Source: Micrococcales bacterium (GTDB lineage: Bacteria > Actinomycetota > Actinomycetes > Actinomycetales > Dermatophilaceae). From it: 17,739 nucleotides of DNA. Where the stretch lies: positions 8,621 to 26,359 of the forward strand of contig PKWT01000157.1 of NCBI GenBank assembly GCA_003132125.1. Direction: 5' to 3'. The notes under the pieces are model-generated. The model saw only the letters and a list, made by a program, of their open reading frames with translations, was not told the origin of the DNA and searched no databases. Positions 1 to 6,374 of the stretch are shown here, piece after piece (position 1 is the stretch's first letter; every line of letters starts with the position of its first letter). The position numbers and the translations under genes were made by a program.

Positions 1-196
1 TCTTGGCGCCGACATCGGGAGCCCCTGCGGAAGTCAGGTGTGCGGGGAACGTCTCGCGAATCTTGCGGACGACTGGGGGTTCAATGGTCGACGACGCCGA
101 CCGGACGAACTCGCCCTGTTCTTTCAGATGGTTGAGCAATATCTTGCTCTCGACTCCAAGCTCTTTTGCGAGCTCGTAGACCCGGACCTTAGCCAC
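1..196 (-). CDS. infB: Translation initiation factor IF-2, N-terminal fragment
   Basis: This is the first 65 codons of infB, running off the left edge of the window. IF-2 is the cytoplasmic GTPase that brings initiator fMet-tRNA to the 30S subunit and promotes subunit joining. The reading frame starts VAKVRVYELAKELGVESK and continues with GEFVRSASSTIEPPVVRK, which is the conserved actinobacterial IF2_N domain; the GTPase domains lie outside the window. The start is GTG at 196-194, preceded by the strong Shine-Dalgarno AAGGAGA at 206-200, 3-4 nt away. It is the last gene seen of the rimP-nusA-ylxR-infB run and lies 66 bp after ylxR, the longest spacer in that run. A hairpin in the spacer overlaps this ribosome binding site. 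The identification is firm because this N-terminus is highly conserved. Confidence 0.95.
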   Translation of the reverse strand, partial: MAKVRVYELAKELGVESKILLNHLKEQGEFVRSASSTIEPPVVRKIRETFPAHLTSAGAPDVGAK

Positions 197-203
197 GTTT
201 CTC

Positions 204-233
204 CTTCATCTTTGGCCCGGGCAAGAGATGAAG
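204..233 (-). promoter_or_regulatory. Hairpin overlapping the infB ribosome binding site
   Basis: Read on the minus strand, CTTCATCT (233-226), one unpaired C and TTG (224-222) pair with CAA (214-212) and AGATGAAG (211-204). This gives an 11-bp stem with a single bulge around the 7-nt loop CCCGGGC. The last three bases of the 3' arm (206-204) are also the first three of the infB Shine-Dalgarno AAGGAGA. The structure is directly visible. A role in controlling IF-2 translation, or in transcript processing between ylxR and infB, is inference. Confidence 0.5.
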
Positions 234-262
234 CGCGGACCGTCGTTAGTGCTGGGTGTTGC

Positions 263-688
263 TCATCGGTGAGTACTCATCGGGTGCTCATCAGCGTCAA
301 ACCCGCTTTCGCGTTCGGAAACTTGCTGAACCGGCAGCTCCGGGGTGGAGCCGTCAGTTGTGACGACGGACTGCGCGTGGGCCTCGATGTACACACTCAC
401 GTCCGCCAGCTCGAGCCGGGCCTTGACATGCAGGGCCCGCCCGAATGCTTTGCGGCGTAAGGCGAGATCGAGACACTCCGGTGTTGGGTGCAGCCAAGCG
501 CCACGCCCTGGCAACCGGAGCCGCGGATCGGCAACGACCCTGGCAATGTGCTCACCGGTGTCGTCCCACTCCGCTACAACTCGCAGCAATGCTGATCGAT
601 CATCGCGACGACGGCAACCCACGCACGTACGTGTCACACGTTGGGTTGGCCGCTGACGGATACGTCGCAACCGATCGATCTCCACCAC
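263..688 (-). CDS. ylxR: YlxR family RNA-binding protein (RnpM)
   Basis: This 141-aa protein belongs to the YlxR/DUF448 family, small basic RNA-binding proteins; the Bacillus subtilis member has been reported to bind RNase P RNA (RnpM). The signature RTCVGCRRRD is at residues 20-29, GRGAWLHP at 61-68 and RKAFGRAL at 79-86, all typical. The tail after about residue 95 is poorly conserved and longer than in many homologues. The start is one of two tandem GTG codons (688 or 685), 8 bp after the nusA stop, with only a weak Shine-Dalgarno (AGGCAG); a further GTG just before the TCVGC motif is possible. The position between nusA and infB is the classic one, and the gene is probably co-transcribed with them. 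Confidence 0.93.
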   Translation of the reverse strand: MVEIDRLRRIRQRPTQRVTRTCVGCRRRDDRSALLRVVAEWDDTGEHIARVVADPRLRLPGRGAWLHPTPECLDLALRRKAFGRALHVKARLELADVSVYIEAHAQSVVTTDGSTPELPVQQVSERESGFDADEHPMSTHR

Positions 689-696
689 TCTACTGC

Positions 697-1737
697 CTAG
701 TGCTCAGGATCCGTGCCAGCATCGGCCTCAGGAGCACCCTCATCGTGCGCAGGGGCCGTGTCAGAACGGATGTCGATGCGCCAGCCGGTGAGCTTGGCGG
801 CCAGGCGCGCGTTCTGACCTTCCTTGCCGATCGCCAGCGACAGCTGGTAGTCGGGGACGGTCACCCGGGCCGAACGCATCTCCAGGTCGACGATCTCGAC
901 CGAGTTGACCCGCGACGGTGAAAGCGCGGCCGCAACGAAGGCGCGAGCATCCTCCGAGAAGTCCACGATGTCGATCTTCTCGCCGTGCAGCTCGGCCATG
1001 ATCGCGCGTACCCGGGCACCCATCGGGCCGATGCAGGCGCCCTTCGCATTGACACCGGGGATCTTTGAGTGGACGGCGACCTTGGTCCGGTGCCCCGCCT
1101 CACGCGCCAGTGCGGCGATCTCGACCGTGCCGTCGGCAACCTCGGGGATCTCGAGGGCGAACAGCTTGCGAACCAGGTTGGGGTGGGTGCGCGACAGGCT
1201 GATCTGGGGTCCACGCTGACCACGCTTGACGCTGACCACGTAACAACGCAGACGCTGACCGTGGATGTACTTCTCCCCCGGCACCTGCTCGGCCAGGGGC
1301 AGGGACCCCTCGATGGCCCCGAGGTCGACCATGACGTAACGAGGATCGCTGCTCTGCTGGATGACCCCCGTGATGATGTCGCCCTCGCGGCCATGGAAGT
1401 CGCCCATGATCGCTTCGTCCTCGAGGTCACGCAGTCGCTGCACGATCACCTGACGTGCCGTCGACGCCGCGATCCGCCCGAAGCCGGCCGGTGTGTCGTC
1501 GAACTCGGGACCGGGCTCTGAGCGCTCTTCCGTCTCTGGGTCCAGGGCGCCCTCGTCACGGGCCCACACGATCACGTGTCCGGTCTTGCGATCCAGCTCC
1601 ACGCGGGCAAGGCGCCTGGCGCCCTCGGTGCGGTGGTAGGCCACGAGCATCGCCTGCTCGATCGCCGGGATGATGATGTCGAGCGAGATATCCCGTTCAC
1701 GCTCAAGGCTGCGCAACGCCGCCAGGTCGATATCCAT
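697..1737 (-). CDS. nusA: Transcription termination/antitermination factor NusA
   Basis: This 346-aa NusA is the usual length for actinobacteria, which lack the C-terminal acidic repeats of enterobacterial NusA. It binds RNA polymerase and nascent RNA and modulates pausing, termination and rRNA antitermination. The N-terminal polymerase-binding domain covers about residues 1-110, with a short acidic insert at 62-80. An S1 domain follows at about 115-182 (from GREGDIITGVIQ). KH1 has the loop GPMG at 237-240 and KH2 has GKEG at 304-307 within SLAIGKEGQNARLAAKLTGW. The C-terminus after about 326 is an acidic, low-complexity tail. The ATG start overlaps the rimP stop by 1 bp (TGATG), which points to translational coupling. 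Confidence 0.97.
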   Translation of the reverse strand: MDIDLAALRSLERERDISLDIIIPAIEQAMLVAYHRTEGARRLARVELDRKTGHVIVWARDEGALDPETEERSEPGPEFDDTPAGFGRIAASTARQVIVQRLRDLEDEAIMGDFHGREGDIITGVIQQSSDPRYVMVDLGAIEGSLPLAEQVPGEKYIHGQRLRCYVVSVKRGQRGPQISLSRTHPNLVRKLFALEIPEVADGTVEIAALAREAGHRTKVAVHSKIPGVNAKGACIGPMGARVRAIMAELHGEKIDIVDFSEDARAFVAAALSPSRVNSVEIVDLEMRSARVTVPDYQLSLAIGKEGQNARLAAKLTGWRIDIRSDTAPAHDEGAPEADAGTDPEH

Positions 1738-2312
1738 CAGGTCTCCTCATTGGTGGTGCGATCCGGGTTGGCGCGAGCGAACTCGACCTGCACCTGGGCA
1801 CGCGCGACGTCGGCATACGGGATGCGTAGCTCGGTCTCTGGTTCTTTCTTGGTCGCCGCCACCAGCAGCGTCGCCCCGAAGGGCCCGGCGGCGACCAGAC
1901 GGCCAACGATCGGCTCGTCCGCGGGGCCGTTGACGCGCCAGATCTCGACGAGCCGGGTGACGTTGCGCCGGAAGTGACGCGGTTGACCGAGCGGGCGGTC
2001 GACACCGGACGACCCGACCTCGAGGACGTAGGGCGCGTCGCCCGTCGCGTCCGAGGCGTCCAGCGCGACGCCGATGGCTCGGGTGGCTTCTGCAACCTCG
2101 TCGAGCGAGAGCGGCTCGACCGCGCTGGACTCGTCGGAAGGGTCGAGACCGGCGAGATCACGGTCAAGCCAGATACGGACCAGTCGCCGCTTGCCGGCGG
2201 GCGTCACGGCCACGTCCTCGACCATGAGTCCGAGCTCGCCAAGCGGCCCCGGGAGCTCAGCTGTGCCCTGAAGATCAAGCAGGACCTTGCGAATGCGTTC
2301 CTGAATGCTCAA
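1737..2312 (-). CDS. rimP: Ribosome maturation factor RimP
   Basis: RimP is a cytoplasmic factor needed for 30S subunit maturation. The conserved RimP_N pattern appears as LGLMVEDVAVTPAGKRRLVRIWLD, followed by SLDEVAEATRAIGVALD and the hallmark YVLEVGSSGVDRPL; the C-terminal SH3-like domain includes GPFGATLLVAA. The preferred start is TTG at 2312, because GGAGG lies 6-7 nt upstream and the protein then opens with (M)SIQERIRKVL, where RimP homology begins. An in-frame GTG at 2351 would add 13 very basic residues (AAFEKSRKRRRQ) of no known family significance and has no good ribosome binding site. It is the first gene of the nusA operon seen here, overlaps nusA by 1 bp and is divergent from the DUF4439 gene. 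Confidence 0.93.
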   Translation of the reverse strand: MSIQERIRKVLLDLQGTAELPGPLGELGLMVEDVAVTPAGKRRLVRIWLDRDLAGLDPSDESSAVEPLSLDEVAEATRAIGVALDASDATGDAPYVLEVGSSGVDRPLGQPRHFRRNVTRLVEIWRVNGPADEPIVGRLVAAGPFGATLLVAATKKEPETELRIPYADVARAQVQVEFARANPDRTTNEET

Positions 2313-2448
2313 CTGCCGCCTCCGCTTCCTGCTCTTCTCGAATGCCGCCACCCGGCGCGCATGTGCGCACGGTGGTCGTCGAGGTCAGTCTATCGGCGCG
2401 AACGCGGTGCACACAGCCACCGCACGCGGTCGTGCCATCATCGAGCCC
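2313..2448. promoter_or_regulatory. Divergent promoter region, rimP operon / DUF4439 gene
   Basis: This 136-bp spacer lies between divergent genes and so must carry, or adjoin, the promoters of both units. On the minus strand a -10-like TAGACT is at 2392-2387, but I see no convincing -35 at 17-18 bp. A short inverted repeat GCGGTG-8-CACCGC is at 2404-2423. No clear sigma-70 promoter is visible for the plus-strand gene. The position is sound but the exact elements are not resolved. Confidence 0.35.
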
Positions 2449-3438
2449 ATGCCCGCGAACGACCGTATGCCGTGCCTCTGGTCCCGCAGGTCGCTCTTGG
2501 TGGCTCTGACCGTGGGTTCGATGACGGCACTGTCTGGATGTCGGGTGCGGCTGGAGGGCGATGCACCACTCACGCCAACTCCGCCAGCTCGCCAGCCGAT
2601 GCCCGACGAGCAGGCCCTGCTGACGGCACGCCGGGACGCCGTGCGGTTGCGTGACCTGGCCGCGGGGCTGGATAACGCGGCCACTCCGACGACCGCGCTG
2701 CTCGCGACAGTGCATGGGTTGCAGGCCGACGTCTTCGAGTCAGTACTCCGCTCGGGCGGAGTGCCGCCGGCCGAGATCGCCGGCACTCCAACGACCACAC
2801 CCCCGCCGACGGCAACGGCAGGCGGTACGGTCACGGACCCGACGCAGGCAGCGTCGCGGGTCGGCGAGCTCATCGCCGCCGAGGGCGAAGCGCTGTCTGC
2901 TCAGGCCCTGTTGGTCCTCGCAGGGATCTCCGCGGAGCGAGTCGCCCTGTTCGGGTCCATGACTGCTCAGCGGACGGCTGCGGTGCCGCTGCTCGGTGGT
3001 CGTCTGCCCGCTGCCGGACCACTCACCGCACCGACCGGTGACCTGGCTGCTGCGCTGCTTGAGGCGATCCGGTCTGCTGTCTATGGCTTCGAGGTGGTCG
3101 TTACCCAAACCGACGTGAGTCATCGCAGGGCCGCCGGCCAGACCTTGGGCGCCCTCCGGACACGCTCCGCCGAGCTCCAGCTGCTGGCCGGCCCCGTAGC
3201 GCCACCGATTCCCCTGGGTTATGCCCTCCCCTTCCCGGTGTCGACCCCTGCCGCGGCACTGATGCTGGCAACCCACCTGATGACGGCGCTGCGTGCGTCG
3301 GTGGCACGCCAGCTGCCGGCCGTCACCGGCGACACCGAGGGCCTGACCGGGACAGTTCAGCTGCTCACGGACGTGTGCCTCCATGCGGTCACCTGGCGGG
3401 TGCCACTCACAGCGTTCCCAGGGCTCAGCGACACATGA
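2449..3438 (+). CDS. DUF4439 (ferritin-like) lipoprotein
   Basis: This 329-aa protein has a lipoprotein signal: Arg13-Arg14, a hydrophobic stretch at 15-28 and a lipobox L28-S29-G30-C31, so it should be lipid-anchored on the outer face of the membrane. A Pro/Thr-rich linker follows. Helical segments rich in Ala, Glu and Arg come next, including EQALLTARRDAVRLRDLAA and, near the C-terminus, LLEAIRSAVYGFEVV and IPLGYALPFPVSTPAAA, the pattern of the DUF4439 ferritin-like family. The function is unknown; a metal or redox role is only suggested by the fold. A Pro/Thr-rich insert at about residues 108-126 separates two helical parts. The start is ATG 2449, with ATG 2467 as an alternative that keeps the lipobox. 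It diverges from rimP, as does the related gene Rv2844 of M. tuberculosis, and its stop overlaps the next gene by 4 bp. Confidence 0.85.
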   Translation: MPANDRMPCLWSRRSLLVALTVGSMTALSGCRVRLEGDAPLTPTPPARQPMPDEQALLTARRDAVRLRDLAAGLDNAATPTTALLATVHGLQADVFESVLRSGGVPPAEIAGTPTTTPPPTATAGGTVTDPTQAASRVGELIAAEGEALSAQALLVLAGISAERVALFGSMTAQRTAAVPLLGGRLPAAGPLTAPTGDLAAALLEAIRSAVYGFEVVVTQTDVSHRRAAGQTLGALRTRSAELQLLAGPVAPPIPLGYALPFPVSTPAAALMLATHLMTALRASVARQLPAVTGDTEGLTGTVQLLTDVCLHAVTWRVPLTAFPGLSDT

Positions 3439-4343
3439 GCATCGTCATACCGGAGTCGTTCTCAGCCAGGGTGACCGGACGCGCGCCTGAGCCGCACATC
3501 AGCGGTGACGCATGGCTGCTGCAGCTGGCCGGGCTCGTCGAGGCGTCGCTCGCAGAGTGGGATCTGACCCTCGACGGTGACCCCATGCATGGTGTGTGCG
3601 CCCTGGTGCTGCCTGTCCGACTCCGCGACGACTCCAAAGGGGTCCTGAAAGTGACGTGGCCGCATGCCGACGCCGAGCATGAGCACCTGGCGCTGCATCA
3701 CTGGGGAGGACGAGGCGCCGTTCGGCTCTTGGCAGCCAACCCCGGCCGCTGGACCATGCTGCTCGAGCGCCTGGACGGCGGCCTCGACCTGCAGGACGTG
3801 CCGATCGATGAAGCGTGCCGGGTGATAGGCGGACTGCTTCGCCAGCTGGATCACCCTGCGCTTCCTCAGCTTTCACGCCTGTCGGCCGAAGCCGCGCGCC
3901 TGCTGAAACGGCTCGACTCTGCTCCCCAGGCCATCCCGCGCCGGTTCGTCGAGCAAGCACGCGCCGTGCTGTCGGACCTCATGACCGACAAGGCGATCGA
4001 CTCGCGCATGGTCCATACCGACCTCCACTACGGGAACGTCCTGGCAGCCGATCGCCAGCCGTGGCTGGCGATCGATCCCAAGCCTCTGGCCGCGGACCCG
4101 GCTTTCGCCGTCACGCCCGCGTTGTGGAACCGATGGGACGAAGCGGTCTCGAGCGGCGACCTGCGGAGGCACCTTCGCCGTCGCCTGTCGATCATCTGTG
4201 AGGCGGCGGGCCTCGACGAGGAACGAGCACGATCCTGGTCGATCGCGCGCGAGGTGCAGATGGCGCTATGGGCTGCCACGAAGGATGACGCGGGCGAACT
4301 CACGAAGGCGATCGCGATCATCAAGGCGATGCAACGGGACTGA
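3435..4343 (+). CDS. Aminoglycoside/hydroxyurea phosphotransferase family kinase
   Basis: This 302-aa cytoplasmic kinase belongs to the APH(6)/hydroxyurea family (PF04655 type), which includes streptomycin 6-kinases. The N-lobe carries the likely nucleotide-binding lysine K72 in VLKVTW. The catalytic loop HTDLHYGN at 194-201 supplies D196 and N201, and WLAIDPKPLAADPAF (210-224) supplies the metal-binding D214, the usual HGDLHxGN...AIDPK arrangement with Thr in place of Gly. Length and motif spacing are normal, so an active kinase is expected. The substrate cannot be read from sequence; chromosomal members of this family often have no proven resistance role. The ATG start sits in an ATGA overlap with the stop of the DUF4439 gene, so the two are probably translationally coupled. 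Confidence 0.88.
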   Translation: MSIVIPESFSARVTGRAPEPHISGDAWLLQLAGLVEASLAEWDLTLDGDPMHGVCALVLPVRLRDDSKGVLKVTWPHADAEHEHLALHHWGGRGAVRLLAANPGRWTMLLERLDGGLDLQDVPIDEACRVIGGLLRQLDHPALPQLSRLSAEAARLLKRLDSAPQAIPRRFVEQARAVLSDLMTDKAIDSRMVHTDLHYGNVLAADRQPWLAIDPKPLAADPAFAVTPALWNRWDEAVSSGDLRRHLRRRLSIICEAAGLDEERARSWSIAREVQMALWAATKDDAGELTKAIAIIKAMQRD

Positions 4344-4380
4344 CCGGTGCGCATCTCCGGCTCAGGGTCGCCCACGACTG

Positions 4381-4414
4381 CGCCGGGTCAGCGCGGCAGG
4401 TCAGCGCCCCGGCG
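4381..4414. terminator. Weak inverted repeat between convergent genes
   Basis: The 73-bp gap between the convergent kinase and cation-transporter genes contains CGCCGGG (4381-4387) and CCCGGCG (4408-4414), a 7-bp GC-only stem with a 20-nt loop and no T-tract. The heptamer GGTCAGC also occurs three times in this stretch (4386, 4399, 4415). A bidirectional terminator is expected by position, but this structure is weak evidence. Confidence 0.25.
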
Positions 4415-4416
4415 GG

Positions 4417-5328
4417 TCAGCCCGGTGGTCGTGGCTCGAGGTGCGTCTGAACGTCGATGTCGGCCAGGTCCTTCGCGATCGCCACCTCGACGTCGTCGGC
4501 CAGGGTATGACCGCGGTCGACCGTCCAGTCGCCAGGAACGAGGACGGTCAGCGAGACGAAACGGTGCCGCCCGGATTCACGGGTGCGCAGGTTGGTGAAG
4601 TCGACCTCCGCCGTTCGCATACGGTCGAGCACCGTGTGCACCTTGGCGAGGTCGGCGGCAGGCATGGCTGCACCGAGCAGGGACGTCACGGACTGGGATA
4701 CCAGCCGGAACCCGGTCACGAGAATGTTGATCCCCACGATCGCCGCCACGATCGGGTCCAGCCGCTGCCAACCGGTCAGCGCCACCAGCAGCACGCCGAC
4801 GATGACGCCGGCCGACGTCCAGACATCGGTCAGCAGATGCTTGCCGTCCGCGGTCAGCGTGACCGAGCGGTGAGCCGCGCCGACCCTCAGCAGGAGCACG
4901 CCCACGGCCCCGTTCAGGACAGAGGCGACGGTCGAGATCGCCAACCCGAGCCCGACACTCTCAAGCTCTGCCGGATGCAGGAAGCGCTGTACCGAGGTGA
5001 CCAGGATGAAGGCGGCTGCGACGAAGATCATCAGCCCTTCGACCCCGGCCGAGAAGTACTCCGCCTTGCCGTGGCCGAAGTTGTGGTTGTCGTCAGCAGG
5101 CCGAGCGGCGATGTGCAGCGCGATCAGCGCGACGACGGCCGCGACCAGGTTCACCAAGGACTCGGCTGCGTCCGACAGGAGGCCCACCGACCCGGTCAGC
5201 AGGTACGCCTCGGACTTCAGCGCGATTGTCGCCAGCGCCGCGGCGATCGACAGCCATGCAAACTTGGTCAACCCCGGGGACACACCCCCCGGCTCACCAC
5301 CGACCTGCGGAAAGGCGATCCTCTTCAT
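4417..5328 (-). CDS. Cation diffusion facilitator family transporter
   Basis: This 303-aa inner-membrane protein has the CDF plan: about six transmembrane helices over residues 22-215 and a cytoplasmic C-terminal domain of about 90 residues. Family motifs are SVGLLSDAAESLVN at 47-60 in TM2, NFGHGKAEYFSAGVEGL at 83-99, and KHLLTDVWTS at 163-172 in TM5. CDF proteins export divalent metals (Zn, Fe, Mn, Co, Cd) in exchange for protons. In TM5 the metal-site pair H164-x3-D168 is present, but in TM2 the usual His/Asp and Asp are E56 and N60, so the metal cannot be predicted by analogy with YiiP or CzcD. The ATG start at 5328 has a poor ribosome binding site. The gene stands alone, convergent with the kinase and 80 bp beyond the stop of the ABC permease. 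Confidence 0.92.
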   Translation of the reverse strand: MKRIAFPQVGGEPGGVSPGLTKFAWLSIAAALATIALKSEAYLLTGSVGLLSDAAESLVNLVAAVVALIALHIAARPADDNHNFGHGKAEYFSAGVEGLMIFVAAAFILVTSVQRFLHPAELESVGLGLAISTVASVLNGAVGVLLLRVGAAHRSVTLTADGKHLLTDVWTSAGVIVGVLLVALTGWQRLDPIVAAIVGINILVTGFRLVSQSVTSLLGAAMPAADLAKVHTVLDRMRTAEVDFTNLRTRESGRHRFVSLTVLVPGDWTVDRGHTLADDVEVAIAKDLADIDVQTHLEPRPPG

Positions 5329-5408
5329 GGAGCCAGACTGTCAGAGGTCCCGTGCTGCGAATGACCAGGGAGCCATGTCGGACCTCCGAGCCAGAGGTAG
5401 ATCGAGGT

Positions 5409-6374
5409 TCAGCTGAGGATGTCCTTCTTCTGGAACCGCCACCAGGCCAGTGCGAAGAACACCGCTGAGTAGACGAGCACCAGACCGGTGCCTCGCATCA
5501 TGTCGTCCCAGACGATGCTCTGTCCGAGCGCGTCCAGCCACGAGTACTGGAAGTGGGTCGGGAGGAACTGTCGGTAGGGGTCGAGCGCTGTGATCGAGTC
5601 GAGAATGTTGGACACGACGACGAGCATCGTGGCGCCGCCCACCGCGCCCAGCGGGGCATCAGTGAGCACACTGAGCAAGAAGGCCAGAGCTGCCACCAGG
5701 AGCGACTGGGCGCTCACGTAGCAGACGACGACGAGCAGCCTCTGCAAACCGACTCCCGTGGTGAATGTCCCGCCCAGCGGTGACTGCCCCGGCGCCCAGC
5801 CGAAGAACGCGCCGCCGATGAGATAGGCCCACGCGGGCAGGAGCAGGTTTGCACCGAAGCTGAGGGACAGCGCGACAGTCAGCTTCTGCCGCAGGAGCCG
5901 CGCTCTGGGCACCGGGATCGCCAGCAGGTAGCGCAAGGACGACCAGCTGGCCTCGCTGGCCACGGTGTCGCCGCAGAACAGAGCCACGATGACCACGAGC
6001 AGGAACCCGGCCGACGCGAACTCGGTGAAGAGCGTGAAGTTGGTTGCGCCCGTGGTCGCCAAGGTGACCAGCGCCGGCGCGGAGCGCGAGCCGCCCGAGG
6101 AGCCCTCCCGGGCGGCGCCCGACGAACCGGTGCTTGAGCTGACCTGAAAGGCCAAGGCGATGATCACCGGCAACGCCAACAGGACGATCACGGTCAGCTG
6201 GGTGCGCCGCCTGCGCAGCTGCCGGACAAACTCCACCCTCAGGCGCAGTGTCCGCTCGGGCCGAAAGCCGTTGTCATGAACCTCGGCCAGCTGATTCAGC
6301 TTGTCGTGGACACCGCGACGAGTTGGTGCCGGGTGGCCCAGGGGCCTGGGGGCGTTTGCCGGGTGTTCAGTCAT
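5409..6374 (-). CDS. ABC-2 type transporter permease
   Basis: This 321-aa membrane protein has a cytoplasmic N-terminal extension of about 57 residues rich in Arg and Pro. About six hydrophobic helices follow, near residues 60-77, 117-135, 166-190, 212-235, 240-260 and 295-312. A Ser/Gly-rich extracytoplasmic loop (79-98) follows TM1. The sequence CGDTVASEASWSSLRYLLA (134-152), just after TM2, is the typical ABC-2 coupling region (GDTIAxExxxGTLRxLL). The ATG start overlaps the stop of the upstream hydrolase-ATPase gene by 4 bp (ATGA), so the two almost certainly form one exporter, probably as a dimer of each. The substrate is unknown. No second ATPase gene lies nearby. Confidence 0.92.
   Translation of the reverse strand: MTEHPANAPRPLGHPAPTRRGVHDKLNQLAEVHDNGFRPERTLRLRVEFVRQLRRRRTQLTVIVLLALPVIIALAFQVSSSTGSSGAAREGSSGGSRSAPALVTLATTGATNFTLFTEFASAGFLLVVIVALFCGDTVASEASWSSLRYLLAIPVPRARLLRQKLTVALSLSFGANLLLPAWAYLIGGAFFGWAPGQSPLGGTFTTGVGLQRLLVVVCYVSAQSLLVAALAFLLSVLTDAPLGAVGGATMLVVVSNILDSITALDPYRQFLPTHFQYSWLDALGQSIVWDDMMRGTGLVLVYSAVFFALAWWRFQKKDILS

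Noticed and set aside
4386..4421. Three copies of GGTCAGC between convergent genes
   Set aside because: Spacing is irregular (13 and 16 bp) and the last copy includes a stop codon; too short to call a CRISPR-like or regulatory array.
4198..5364. 388-aa plus-strand open frame opposite the cation transporter
   Set aside because: It is antisense to a gene with clear CDF motifs; its product is rich in Arg, Gln, Asp and His without any family pattern, as expected from reading GC-rich codons backwards.
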